Shown: one piece after another, positions 7,314 through 16,757 of the stretch
How positions within the stretch are numbered: position 1 is the first letter of the stretch
Layout of the letters: the number at the start of each line of letters is the position of its first letter
Source: Streptomyces triculaminicus
Lineage (GTDB): Bacteria; Actinomycetota; Actinomycetes; Streptomycetales; Streptomycetaceae
Length of the DNA stretch: 64,000 nt
Direction: 5' to 3'
Assembly (NCBI RefSeq): GCF_017349075.1
Contig: NZ_JAFMOF010000003.1
Location: 682,001 to 746,000, forward strand
Position numbers and translations under genes: made by a program
Notes under the pieces: model-generated
What the model was told of the DNA's origin: nothing
The model's input: the letters and a program-made list of their open reading frames with translations, nothing else
The model's database searches: none

Positions 7314-8480
7314 ATGACGGCAACCGCCACGACCCGCGGCAGCGGCACCGACGTCCGCCTGACCGGCATCAGCAAGACCTACGGCGCCTTCACCGCCGTG
7401 CACCCGCTCGACCTCTCCGTGCCCGCGGGGTCCTTCTTCGCCCTGCTCGGCGCCTCCGGCTGCGGCAAGACCACCACCCTGCGCATGATCGCCGGTCTCG
7501 AGGAACCCACCACCGGCACCGTCGAGCTCGCCGGCAAGAACGTCACCGCCCTGCCCCCGTACAAGCGGCCCGTCAACACCGTCTTCCAGAGCTACGCGCT
7601 CTTCCCGCACCTCGACATCTACGAGAACGTCGCCTTCGGCCTGCGCCGCCGGGGCGTGAAGTCCGTCAAGAAGCAGGTCGAGGAGATGCTCGAGCTCGTC
7701 CAGCTCGGCGACCTCGCCCGCCGCCGGCCCCAGCAGCTCTCCGGCGGCCAGCAGCAGCGCGTCGCCGTCGCCCGCGCGCTCATCAACCACCCCGACGTGC
7801 TGCTCCTCGACGAGCCGCTCGGCGCCCTCGACCTCAAGCTGCGCCGCCAGATGCAGCTCGAGCTCAAGCGCATCCAGACCGAGGTCGGCATCACCTTCAT
7901 CCACGTCACCCACGACCAGGAGGAGGCCATGACCATGGCCGACACGGTCGCGGTCATGAACGCCGGCCGGGTCGAGCAGCTCGGCGCCCCCGCCGACCTC
8001 TACGAGACCCCCCGCACCACCTTCGTCGCCAACTTCCTCGGCACCTCCAACCTCATCACCGCCGACGTCCTGGGCACCGCGGGTGACGCCATCCTTCTGC
8101 GCGCCGGTGATACCAAACTCGGCCTTCCGGCGACACGATGTACAGCCCCCGCCCGGACGGGCGAGAAACTCCTGATCGGCATACGCCCGGAGAAGATCAC
8201 CCTCACCCACGCCGACGACGCCGGCACCATCGCCGACGGCCGCAACCGCGTGACCGGCCGCATCGCCCAGTCCAGCTTCACCGGCGTCTCCACCCAGTAC
8301 CTCGTCGACAGCTCCGTGGCCACCGGTCTGTCCGTCTACGAGCAGAACATCGAGCGCGACACCCGCCTGGTCCCCGGTGCCGAGGTCGTCCTGCACTGGA
8401 ACCCGGGCCACAGCTTCGGCCTGGACGCCGCGCAGAACGTCGAGGCGGGCACGGACGTGGAAGCCGAGGGCGCCGGATGA
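7314..8480 (+). CDS. potA: Polyamine ABC transporter ATP-binding protein PotA
   Basis: 388-residue cytoplasmic ATPase that powers polyamine import with PotB and PotC. Walker A is GASGCGKTTT (about residue 45), the Q-loop is FQSYALFP, the signature is LSGGQQQRVA, Walker B is DVLLLDEPLG and the H-loop is HVTHDQEEA. A C-terminal TOBE-type regulatory domain (about residues 265-380) contains GIRPEKITL and matches PotA/CysA importers. The ATG at 7314 follows an unusual leader without a strong ribosome binding site. It overlaps potB by four bases (ATGA), showing a coupled operon with potC and probably the FAD oxidoreductase gene. Confidence 0.93.
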   Translation: MTATATTRGSGTDVRLTGISKTYGAFTAVHPLDLSVPAGSFFALLGASGCGKTTTLRMIAGLEEPTTGTVELAGKNVTALPPYKRPVNTVFQSYALFPHLDIYENVAFGLRRRGVKSVKKQVEEMLELVQLGDLARRRPQQLSGGQQQRVAVARALINHPDVLLLDEPLGALDLKLRRQMQLELKRIQTEVGITFIHVTHDQEEAMTMADTVAVMNAGRVEQLGAPADLYETPRTTFVANFLGTSNLITADVLGTAGDAILLRAGDTKLGLPATRCTAPARTGEKLLIGIRPEKITLTHADDAGTIADGRNRVTGRIAQSSFTGVSTQYLVDSSVATGLSVYEQNIERDTRLVPGAEVVLHWNPGHSFGLDAAQNVEAGTDVEAEGAG

Positions 8481-9394
8481 GCACCTTCACCGCCACCGAC
8501 CAGCCTCCCGCACCCACGGCCCCGGCCGCCCGCCGCAAGCGGCGCGTCCCCTACTGGCTCCTGCTCCCCGGCATCCTCTGGCTGCTGGTCTTCTTCGCCG
8601 CTCCGCTCGTCTACCAGGCGTCCACGTCCGTACAGACCGGCTCGCTCGAGGACGGCTTCCGCGTCACCTGGCACTTCGCCACCTACTGGGACGCGCTGAG
8701 CGAGTACTACCCGCAGTTCCTGCGCTCGGTCGCCTACGGCGCGACCGCCACCGCCCTGTGCCTCGTCCTGGGCTATCCGCTCGCCTATCTCATCGCGTTC
8801 CGGGCCGGCCGCTGGTGCAACCTCCTGATGGTCCTGGTCATCGCGCCGTTCTTCACCAGCTTCCTCATCCGCACCCTCGCGTGGAAGACGATCCTGTCCG
8901 ACGGCGGACCCGTCGTCTCCACCCTCGGCTCGCTGCACATCCTCGGCCTCACCGACGCCCTGGGCGTCACCGAGGGCCACCGGGTGCTCGCCACCCCGCT
9001 CTCCGTCGTCTGCGGACTGACCTACAACTTCCTGCCGTTCATGATCCTGCCGCTCTACACGTCGCTCGAACGCATCGACGGGCGGCTGCACGAAGCCGCC
9101 CGCGACCTCTACGCGCGGCCGCTGACCGTCTTCCGCAAGGTGACCTTCCCGCTGTCCATGCCGGGCGTCGTGGCCGGCACGCTGCTGACCTTCATCCCCG
9201 CCACCGGCGACTACATCAACGCCGAGCTGCTCGGATCCACCGACCAGAAGATGATCGGCAACGTCATCCAGTCCCAGTTCCTGCGCGTCCTGGACTACCC
9301 GACCGCCGCCGCCCTGTCCTTCATCCTGATGGCCGCCATCCTCGTCATGGTCACCGTCTACATCCGCAAGTCCGGGACGGAGGACGTGGTCTGA
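8477..9394 (+). CDS. potB: Polyamine ABC transporter permease PotB
   Basis: 305-residue inner-membrane permease with about six transmembrane helices, beginning VPYWLLLPGILWLLVFFAAPLVY. The EAA loop that contacts the ATPase is EAARDLYARPLTVFRKVTFPLSMPG (about residues 210-235), the expected PotB/PotC motif. Its start codon lies inside the potA stop (ATGA) and its own stop overlaps the potC start by one base, so translation is coupled through the operon. The substrate, putrescine or spermidine, is inferred from family and neighbours. Confidence 0.92.
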   Translation: MSTFTATDQPPAPTAPAARRKRRVPYWLLLPGILWLLVFFAAPLVYQASTSVQTGSLEDGFRVTWHFATYWDALSEYYPQFLRSVAYGATATALCLVLGYPLAYLIAFRAGRWCNLLMVLVIAPFFTSFLIRTLAWKTILSDGGPVVSTLGSLHILGLTDALGVTEGHRVLATPLSVVCGLTYNFLPFMILPLYTSLERIDGRLHEAARDLYARPLTVFRKVTFPLSMPGVVAGTLLTFIPATGDYINAELLGSTDQKMIGNVIQSQFLRVLDYPTAAALSFILMAAILVMVTVYIRKSGTEDVV

Positions 9395-10200
9395 TGAACC
9401 CCCTGACCCGCGCCGCGCGCGTGCTGCGCCGCAACCTCGTGGTGATCGCCGGGCTGGGCACCCTCGGCTTTCTGCTGCTGCCCAACGTCATCGTGACGGT
9501 CTTCTCGTTCAACAAGCCCAACGGCCGCTTCAACTACGAGTGGCAGCGCTTCTCCACCGACGCCTGGACCGACCCGTGCGGCGTCGCCGACCTGTGCGGC
9601 TCCCTCTCGCTCAGCCTGCGCATCGCCCTGTGGGCCACCGTCGGCTCGACCGTCCTGGGCACGATGATCGCCTTCGCGCTCGCCCGCTACCGCTTCCGGG
9701 CCCGCTCCTCGGTCAGCACGCTGATCTTCCTGCCGATGGCCATGCCCGAGGTCGTCATGGCCGCCTCGCTGGCCACGCTCTTCCTCAACACGGGCGTCTC
9801 CTTCGGCTTCTGGACCATCCTCATCGCCCACATCACGTTCTGCCTCAGCTTCGTGGTGACCGCCGTCAAGGCGCGCGTGATGAGCATGGACCCCCGCCTC
9901 GAACAGGCCGCCCAGGACCTCTACGCCACCCCGCTGCAGACCTTCCGCAAGGTGACCCTGCCCATCGCGGCCCCCGGCATCGCCGCCGGCGCGCTGCTGT
10001 CCTTCGCGCTGTCCTTCGACGACTTCATCATCACCAACTTCAACTCGGGATCGACCGTGACCTTCCCCATGTACGTCTGGGGATCCGCGCAGCGGGGCAC
10101 GCCCGTGCAGATCAATGTCATCGGAACGGCGATGTTCGCCATCGCCGTGCTGTGCGTCCTCGTCGCCCAACTGGCCGGGAGACGCCGAAAAAGGAGCTGA
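9394..10200 (+). CDS. potC: Polyamine ABC transporter permease PotC
   Basis: 268-residue permease partner of PotB. It has about six membrane spans, starting LVVIAGLGTLGFLLLPNVIVTVFSF, and an EAA loop AAQDLYATPLQTFRKVTLPIAAPG followed by the PotC-typical LSFDDFIITNF. A loop with two cysteines (DPCGVADLCG, about residues 63-72) is an extracytoplasmic detail I do not recognise from the enterobacterial protein. It overlaps potB by one base. The downstream oxidoreductase begins five bases after the potC stop. Confidence 0.92.
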   Translation: MNPLTRAARVLRRNLVVIAGLGTLGFLLLPNVIVTVFSFNKPNGRFNYEWQRFSTDAWTDPCGVADLCGSLSLSLRIALWATVGSTVLGTMIAFALARYRFRARSSVSTLIFLPMAMPEVVMAASLATLFLNTGVSFGFWTILIAHITFCLSFVVTAVKARVMSMDPRLEQAAQDLYATPLQTFRKVTLPIAAPGIAAGALLSFALSFDDFIITNFNSGSTVTFPMYVWGSAQRGTPVQINVIGTAMFAIAVLCVLVAQLAGRRRKRS

Positions 10201-10205
10201 GAACC

Positions 10206-11647
10206 ATGGCCGCCAGTGGCTTACAGCGCTCTTCGGCGGGACACGCCGCACCCCCGCCGTCCAAGCACTCTCCGACGCCGTCCCCCGCCCCTTCTGGCTC
10301 GACGACCCCGCCCGGCCCGAGGCGCTCCCGGCCCTCGTCGGCGACGAGTACTGCGACCTGCTCGTCGTCGGCGGCGGCTACTCCGGCCTCTGGACGGCCC
10401 TGCGCGCCAAGGAGCGCGACCCCGGCCGGGACGTGGTCCTCATCGAGGGCCAGGAGACTGGCTGGGCCGCCTCCGGCCGCAACGGCGGCTTCTGCGCCGC
10501 CTCCCTGACCCACGGCTGGGCCAACGGCCACACCCGCTGGCCCGCCGAGCTCACCGCCCTCGAGGAGCTCGGCCACCGCAACCTCGACGGCATCGAGGCC
10601 ACCCTCGCCCGGTACGGCATCGACTGCGACTTCGAGCGCACCGGCGAGATCGACGTCGCCACCGCCCCCCACCAGGTCAACGAGCTCAAGGAGGCCGCCG
10701 AGGAGGCCCAGGCCCTCGGCGTCGGCGGCCACGTGTTCCTCGACCGCGACGCCGTGCGCGCCGAGGTCGACTCCCCGACCTTCCTCGCGGGCCTGTGGAA
10801 CCGCACCGGCGTGGCCATGCTGCACCCCGCCAAGCTCGCCTGGGGCCTCAGGCGCGCCTGCCTCGAGGCGGGCGTCCGCGTCTACGAGCACACGCCCGGC
10901 ACCGAACTCTCCTCGCGCCGCGCCGGGGTGGCCGTCCGCACCCCCTACGGCCGGGTCTTCGCCCGGCACGTCGCGCTCGGCACCAACGCCTTCCCCTCGC
11001 TGGTCAAGCGGCTGCGCCCGTACGTCGCGCCCGTCTACGACTACGCCCTGATGACCGAGCCGCTCACCGAGGAGCAGCGGGCCGCCGTCGGCTGGCGGCG
11101 CCGGCAGGGGCTGAGCGACAGCGCCAACCACTTCCACTACTTCCGGCTGACCGCCGACCACCGCGTCCTGTGGGGCGGCTACGACATCGTCTACCGCTAC
11201 GGCGGCGGTGTGCGGGCCGAGTACGACCACCACCCGGCCACCTACCGGCGGCTCGCCGGGCACTTCTTCCGTTGCTTCCCCCAGCTCGAGGGCGTGCGGT
11301 TCACCCATACGTGGGGCGGCGCCATCGACACCTGCTCGCGCTTCTCGGCCTTCTTCGGCACCGCGCACGGCGGCCGCGTGGCCTACGCGCTGGGCTTCAC
11401 CGGGCTCGGCGTGGGGGCGACCCGCTTCGGCGCGGACGTCATGCTCGACCTGCTCGACGGCGAGCGCACCGAGCGCACGGAGCTGGAGATGGTCCGCAGC
11501 AGGCCGCTGCCGTTCCCGCCCGAGCCGGTGCGGTCGGTGGGCATCGGCATCACCCAGTGGGCCATGACCCGCGCGGACGCCAACGGCGGCCGCCGGAACC
11601 TGTGGCTGAGGGTCATGGACAAGGCCGGCCTGGGCTTCGACAGCTGA
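10206..11647 (+). CDS. FAD-dependent amine oxidoreductase (PuuB/DAO-like), frame interrupted near the start
   Basis: About 480 residues when restored. The Rossmann motif is DLLVVGGGYSGLWTAL followed by VVLIEGQETGWAASGRNGGFC, the hallmark of gamma-glutamylputrescine oxidase-like DAO enzymes; the C-terminal FAD segment is ALGFTGLGVGATRFGADVMLDLL. As the last gene of the pot operon it probably oxidises the imported amine or its glutamyl derivative. The ATG at 10206 has GGAG nine bases ahead, but the enzyme is in the -1 frame. One extra base at about 10232-10233 would give MAASGLQRSFGGTRRTPAVQ. The only start inside the enzyme's own frame (10115) lies within potC and has no ribosome binding site. 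I treat the break as a sequence error; a genuine pseudogene is less likely. Confidence 0.8.
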
Positions 11648-12452
11648 CCCGGAAGCGGGCCGCCGCGCACAGCAGCGGGACCGACAGGCACCAGGCCCCG
11701 GCCACGTCCAGCGGCCAGTGGTAGCCGCGCAGCACCAGCCCGGCGCCGACGGCGGCGTTGAGCAGCGCGCAGGCGCCCAGCCACCACCGGGAACGGGTGA
11801 GCAGCAGCACCGCGGCTCCGTAGGCGACGGCCGCCGTGGCCGCGTGGCCCGAGGGGAAGAACCCGTCATGCGCCCCCGGCGTCATGGCGGGTGGCCCCGG
11901 CCGGGCGATCCACGTCTTGAGCGGGACGACGAGCGCGGGTACGGCCGCCATCGCGAGGGCGGCGGCCAGCGGCGGCGCCCACCGCCGGTGGCGTACCGCC
12001 GCGACGGCGATCGCCGCGCCGAGGACCGGCAGGGCCACGGTCGTGTTCCCGAGGTCGGCGAGGAGTTCGGCGAGGGCCCGGGGAGCGGTGCCCACGGCCG
12101 CGCGGCCCAGGCGTTCGTCGAGGCCGCGCAGCGGCCCGTGGGCGGCGACCTGCCAGGCGACGAGGGCGAACAGCGCGGTGCACAGCGCCGGAAGGGCGAT
12201 CGCCGCGCGAAACCCGGGAAATCCGGTGGACGGGGTCGGCGGCCCCGGAACAGGGGGGGAGGTTCCGAGGCCGCCGTGCCGGCCGGTGTGCCGCGCGCCC
12301 CGGGGGGTCTGGGGCGGGCGGCCGTCCGATCGGTGAGGATTTCCGGAGCCAGTGGCTCCGGTGGTGTGCGCGAAGGCACGGCCGGTCCGGCACTGGGGAA
12401 GTACCGGCGCGGCGTCACCCGCAGTCCCCTGCGGGCGGGGTGTTGCGTTCAT
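11613..12452 (-). CDS. PAP2-family phosphatase, membrane-bound
   Basis: The catalytic half has the three PAP2 motifs: KTWIARPGPP (KxxxxxxRP type), PSGHAA and RGYHWPLD, within about six predicted helices. Such enzymes dephosphorylate lipid phosphates such as undecaprenyl pyrophosphate or phosphatidic acid on the outer membrane face. The start is uncertain: the ATG at 12452 gives 279 residues, but the first 85 are low-complexity and unlike membrane protein sequence, and no ribosome binding site is visible. An earlier ATG (12521) exists, or a missing base in the C7 run near 12250 may hide the real start. The 3' end overlaps the convergent oxidoreductase by 35 bases. Confidence 0.75.
   Translation of the reverse strand: MNATPRPQGTAGDAAPVLPQCRTGRAFAHTTGATGSGNPHRSDGRPPQTPRGARHTGRHGGLGTSPPVPGPPTPSTGFPGFRAAIALPALCTALFALVAWQVAAHGPLRGLDERLGRAAVGTAPRALAELLADLGNTTVALPVLGAAIAVAAVRHRRWAPPLAAALAMAAVPALVVPLKTWIARPGPPAMTPGAHDGFFPSGHAATAAVAYGAAVLLLTRSRWWLGACALLNAAVGAGLVLRGYHWPLDVAGAWCLSVPLLCAAARFRVSCRSPGRPCP
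12343..12361. promoter_or_regulatory. 9-base perfect palindrome near the PAP2 5' end
   Basis: CCGGAGCCA and TGGCTCCGG flank a single central base. If the PAP2 start lies downstream of the ATG at 12452, this would be upstream of the gene and operator-like; otherwise it is inside the poorly conserved N-terminal coding region. Confidence 0.3.
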
Positions 12453-12536
12453 TCGAGGAAACCGTACGGCAGGTAAGACGACTCCGATAGTCGGATCACC
12501 CGTCCGCCACCCGCCCCGCACAGGTTCTTCACTCTG

Positions 12537-13889
12537 TTACAGCTTCGCGAAGCCCGCCTCGATGATGTCCAGGCCCTCGTTCAGCAGGTCCTCGCCGATG
12601 ACCAGCGGCGGCAGGAAGCGCAGCACGTTGCCGTAGGTGCCGCAGGTGAGCACCAGCACGCCCTCGGCGTGGCAGGCCTTGGCGAGCTTGCCGGCGGCCT
12701 CCGGGTTCGGCTCCTTGCCGGCCAGGTCCTTCACCAGCTCGATGGCGATCATGGCGCCGCGGCCGCGGATGTCGCCGATGATGTCGAACTTCTCCTGCAT
12801 GGCGGCGAGGCGGCCCTTCATGACCTCCTCGATGCGCTTGGCCTTGGCGTTGAGGTCCAGCTCGCGCATGGTCTCGATGGCGCCCAGGGCACCGGCGCAG
12901 GCCACCGGGTTACCGCCGTAGGTGCCGCCCAGGCCACCCGGGTGGGCGGCGTCCATGATCTCCGCGCGACCGGTGACGGCGGCGAGCGGCAGACCGCCGG
13001 CGATGCCCTTGGCGGTGGTGATCAGGTCCGGGACGATGCCCTCGTCCTCGCAGGCGAACCACTGGCCGGTGCGGCAGAAGCCGGACTGGATCTCGTCGGC
13101 GACGAAGACGATGCCGTTGTCGTTGGCGAACTTCACGATCGCCGGGAGGAAGCCCTTGGCCGGCTCGATGAAGCCGCCCTCGCCGAGGACCGGCTCGATG
13201 ATGATCGCGGCGACGTTCTCGGCGCCGACCTGCTTGGTGATCTGGTCGATGGCCTGGGCGGCGGCCTCGGGGCCGCAGTTCTCCGGGCCGGTCGGCCAGC
13301 GGTAGCCGTACGCCACCGGCACGCGGTAGACCTCGGGCGCGAACGGGCCGAAGCCGTGCTTGTACGGCATGTTCTTGGCCGTCAGCGCCATCGTCAGGTT
13401 GGTGCGGCCGTGGTAGCCGTGGTCGAAGACGACGACGGCCTGGCGCTTGGTGTACGCACGGGCGATCTTGACGGCGTTCTCGACGGCCTCGGCGCCCGAG
13501 TTGAACAGCGCGGACTTCTTGGCGTGGTCGCCCGGGGTCAGCTCGGCGAGCTGCTCACAGACCTCCACGTAGCCCTCGTAGGGGGTCACCATGAAACAGG
13601 TGTGGGTGAAGTCGGCGAGCTGCGCGGACGCGCGGCGCACCACGGCCTCGGCGCTGGCGCCGACCGAGGTCACCGCGATGCCCGAGCCGAAGTCGATCAG
13701 GGAGTTGCCGTCGACGTCCTCGATGACACCGCCGCCCGCGCGCGTGGTGAACACCGGCAGCACGGAGCCCACGCCGCCGGCGACCACGTTGAGGCGGCGG
13801 GCCTGGAGCTCGAGCGACTTGGGGCCGGGGATCGCAGTGACGACGCGGCGCTCCTGGGGGAGGGCGGCGCCTCCGGACAGTTCGGTCAT
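12537..13889 (-). CDS. gabT: 4-aminobutyrate--2-oxoglutarate transaminase
   Basis: 450-residue class III PLP enzyme converting GABA and 2-oxoglutarate to succinate semialdehyde and glutamate. Motifs in order: FGSGIAVTSVGA, FNSGAEAVENAVKIARAYTKR (phosphate-binding), DHGYHGRTNLTMALT, IIIEPVLGEGGF, VFVADEIQSGFCRTG with the PLP-binding aspartate, and TTAKGIAGGLPLAAV with the Schiff-base lysine near residue 293. The ATG at 13889 has GGAG seven bases ahead. It links the amine-oxidation genes upstream to the aldehyde dehydrogenase and PucR regulator downstream. Two short tandem repeats lie just upstream (13911-13933). Confidence 0.93.
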   Translation of the reverse strand: MTELSGGAALPQERRVVTAIPGPKSLELQARRLNVVAGGVGSVLPVFTTRAGGGVIEDVDGNSLIDFGSGIAVTSVGASAEAVVRRASAQLADFTHTCFMVTPYEGYVEVCEQLAELTPGDHAKKSALFNSGAEAVENAVKIARAYTKRQAVVVFDHGYHGRTNLTMALTAKNMPYKHGFGPFAPEVYRVPVAYGYRWPTGPENCGPEAAAQAIDQITKQVGAENVAAIIIEPVLGEGGFIEPAKGFLPAIVKFANDNGIVFVADEIQSGFCRTGQWFACEDEGIVPDLITTAKGIAGGLPLAAVTGRAEIMDAAHPGGLGGTYGGNPVACAGALGAIETMRELDLNAKAKRIEEVMKGRLAAMQEKFDIIGDIRGRGAMIAIELVKDLAGKEPNPEAAGKLAKACHAEGVLVLTCGTYGNVLRFLPPLVIGEDLLNEGLDIIEAGFAKL

Positions 13890-13910
13890 GAGGGGCTCCA
13901 GGGGGAAGGA

Positions 13911-13933
13911 CTCGGTCTTTACTCGGGCTTTTA
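13911..13933. repeat. Tandem 11/12-base repeat in the gabT leader
   Basis: CTCGGTCTTTA (13911-13921) is followed directly by CTCGGGCTTTTA (13922-13933), 22-45 bases upstream of the gabT ATG. The spacing fits a regulator or RNA polymerase contact region, but no function is shown. Confidence 0.4.
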
Positions 13934-14081
13934 GTCGCAGGCTAGGGGCGGGGAGGGGGCTCGGGCATGCTCCGTTAGGGAGCAGTGCGGCGGGCGCGTT
14001 GTCCGCGGCGGACATGGCGGGGCCCCGCCCGCCCCACGAGGTGATCATGCTCATGGTCCGGGCGTGGCGGCGCCGAGGACG

Positions 14082-14110
14082 CTGAACTCCCCGCGCGTCG
14101 CCACTAGATT
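14082..14110 (+). promoter_or_regulatory. Candidate housekeeping promoter for the membrane ATPase gene
   Basis: CTGAAC (14082-14087), 17 bases, then TAGATT (14105-14110), a fair match to Streptomyces sigma-HrdB promoters, about 58 bases before the ATG at 14169. Confidence 0.4.
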
Positions 14111-14168
14111 GGGCCGCGACGTCACACGTGTGCGCGCAGGACCGGCCGGTGGGGGCAAGAGGGCAGCG

Positions 14169-16657
14169 ATGGCAACCGAGGACACGTACGGAGCATCCGA
14201 CACGCGCGGACACGCCGGGCCGCCCCGGCCGGGCCCGCACGGCGCCCCGCCCATGCCGGCGCGCCCGCCGGGGCCCGTCCCGGCGCCCCCGCCCCGCGAG
14301 GCCGCCCCGACGGGCCCCGGGACTCGCCGTTCGTGACCTGGCTGCGGGCCCCGCGCCCGGTCGTCGAGCCGGGCGTCTGGGCCTACGAGCACCGGCCCAG
14401 GCCCCCCGAGGAGCCGGGCCGGGTCCCCGGCCGGCAGCTGATCAGCGGGGCGCTGATCGCCTTCCTGTGCGGATGGCTGTTCTGGTCGCTGCTGTGGAAC
14501 GGCTACCTCGGGCCGTACTGGACCTGGCCGCTGCGGGCCGTGATCCCCGAGTCCTGGGACGCGAACACCAAGGAGTGGTACGAGGCGTCCTACGTCTACT
14601 ACGCCCTGGTCTTCGGCGCGCTGGCCGCCCTCTTCGGCCGGATCGGCCGCTGGCCCGAGCTCGGGCGCCGGTACGCCGTCCCCGCCGGCCGCCGGGCCGC
14701 CGCGCTCGTCCGGCAGGGGCTCGGGCGCCGCTTCCCCGCGCTCCTCGAGCCGCCGCGGCCCGAGCGCATCCCCGAAGGCACCCTGCGCGCCCGCGCCGCC
14801 CTGTCCCTCGCCGCCGCGGTCCTGTTGTGGGCCCTGTGCTGGAACGGCGCCCTCGGCACGGCGTGGCTGTGGCCGCTGGAGCGGTTCGGCGAGCCGTCGT
14901 GGACGGTCGCCGACTGGTCGTACGCCGCGTACACCTACTACGTCCTCTTCACGGGCGCGCTGCTCCTCCTCGCGGCCCGCGCCGGCCACTGGTCTGAACT
15001 CCGGCGCCGCCGAAACCTCGCGCGGGAGGGCGGCCCGGTGCGCGAGACGGCGGTCGCGCAACCCACCGCCACCGCGCCGCGCGACCTCGCCGAGTGGCCC
15101 GCGCTGCGCGCGGCCGGCGCGCACGCCGCCGCCGAGCGCCTGGCGGCCGACGCCCAGGCCGGGCTGATGAACGACGTCGACCACGCCCGCATCGAGCGCG
15201 CCTGGGAGTCCGTACAGGCCCGGCACGACCGGCTGACCGCCTTCACCGACACCGTGCTGCGCCATGGCGCGGCCGCGTGCGCCCACCCCTCGGGGGCGCG
15301 CGACCTGCCCGTACGCGCCGCCCGGCACGACCTCGTCACCCGCCAGGTCCGCATCGGCACCGCCGCCGACGACGAACGCAACCCCTACGCGCACCGGGGC
15401 GCCGGCTCCGCCCTCGAACCCGCGCTGCTGGGCACCTCCCTGCTGGCCGTCGGCCCCTCCGGATGCGGCAAGACGAGCCGGCTGGTGCGGCCCGTCCTGG
15501 AGTCGCTGTGCCTGCAGGCGCTCGCCGGGCGGGCGGCGGTCGTGGCCGTGGGCGCGGCCGGCGCCGGGCTCGCGCCGGACGAGGCGTTCGACGTCGTGGT
15601 CGGCATCGGCCGCCCCGACTCCGCCTACGACCTGGACCTCTACGGCGGCACCGACGACCCCGACGAGGCGGCCGCCATCCTCGCCGAGGGGCTCGTCGGC
15701 GACCTCACCGCCGCCCTTCCCGGCGGCGACAGCCGGCGCGCCGCCACCACCCTGGCCCAGCTCCTCGGCCCGTTCCGCGCGGCCAACGACCGCTTCCCCT
15801 CCGTCCCCGAGCTGCGCGAACTCCTCGACGGCTCCTCCGCCGCGCTCGGCGCGCTGCGCGCCGCGCTGGCCGAGGGCGGCCACGACGGGCTGGTCCGCGA
15901 GATCGACGCCCGCGAGCGGCAGGCGCTGCGCCCCGGCGACGCCGGGCCCGTGCTCGCCGACCGGCTCGCGCTCCTCGACCGCCCCGCGTTCGCGCGCTTC
16001 TTCAGCACCACCGACCCCGGGCGCACCTTCTCGCTCCGGGCCCTCGAGCACCCGCTGCGGGTGCGCATCGACCTGCCCGAGCGCGGGCACGCCGAGGCGT
16101 CGAGGCTGCTGGCCCGGCTGGTGCTGGCCCAGTTCACGGAGTGCGCCGCGGGCCGCGCGGACCGGTCGCTGTTCGCCTGCCTGGTGCTGGACGACGCCAC
16201 CCACACCGTCACGGCGGAGGCCGTCCGCGGGCTCGGCAGGCTGCGCTCGGCCAACGCCGGCGCGGTGCTGACGCTGCGCACGCTCGACGACGTCCCCGAG
16301 GCGCTGCGCAGCACACTGCTGGGCTCCGTCGGCTGCCGGATGGCGTTCTCCGGGGTGACGACGTGGGACGGCGCGCGGTTCGCGGAGGTGTGGGGCAAGG
16401 AGTGGGTGCAGACCCGCGACGTCACCGACCGGCAGGTGATCGCCCACGAGCCGCTGACGCGCGCCCTGCACGTGCTGCGCCACGTGGTGACGGGCCGCGC
16501 GGTCACCGCGCAGTCGGTCACGGTCCGCACGGTGGAGCGCGAGCGCTGGTCCGCCTCCGAGCTGGCCCACAAGGTGCCCGCCGGGCACGCGGTGCTGTCG
16601 GTGAGCTCGGTGCGGGGCGGGAGCGCGCCGCCGGTGCTGGTGGACCTGGAGGGGTGA
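14169..16657 (+). CDS. Membrane-anchored P-loop ATPase with duplicated N-terminal membrane module, one frame break
   Basis: About 829 residues when restored; specific role unknown. A Pro/Gly-rich leader (1-55) is followed by two homologous membrane modules at about residues 100-175 and 215-290, each with a WNGxLGxxWxWPL motif, a YxYYxL helix and a W-E-L-RR end. The ATPase domain has Walker A GPSGCGKTS (about 428) and Walker B ACLVLDDATH (about 672), resembling FtsK/TraG-type pumping or coupling ATPases. The ATG at 14169 has a GAGGG ribosome binding site. The leader frame and main frame differ by one base; an extra G at 14319-14321 gives GPGDSPFVTWL. A GTG at 14333 would otherwise start a shorter protein. 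The gene sits inside the GABA cluster. Confidence 0.78.
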
Positions 16658-16757
16658 GGCGCTCGCGTTCCCGCGCAATGCTCCACTGAGGCAGAATCGG
16701 TCACAGCCGTTCATACGGGACGGCACCGTCACCGCACATGCCCCGTCCGAAGGTGCC

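Noticed and set aside
10115..10205. Start of the FAD oxidoreductase inside potC at 10115
   Set aside because: No ribosome binding site and unlike family N-termini; a base loss after the ATG at 10206 fits better.
14064..14336. Separate small 90-codon protein before the membrane ATPase
   Set aside because: Its frame continues into the ATPase frame after adding one G; the Pro-rich segment is better explained as the ATPase N-terminus.
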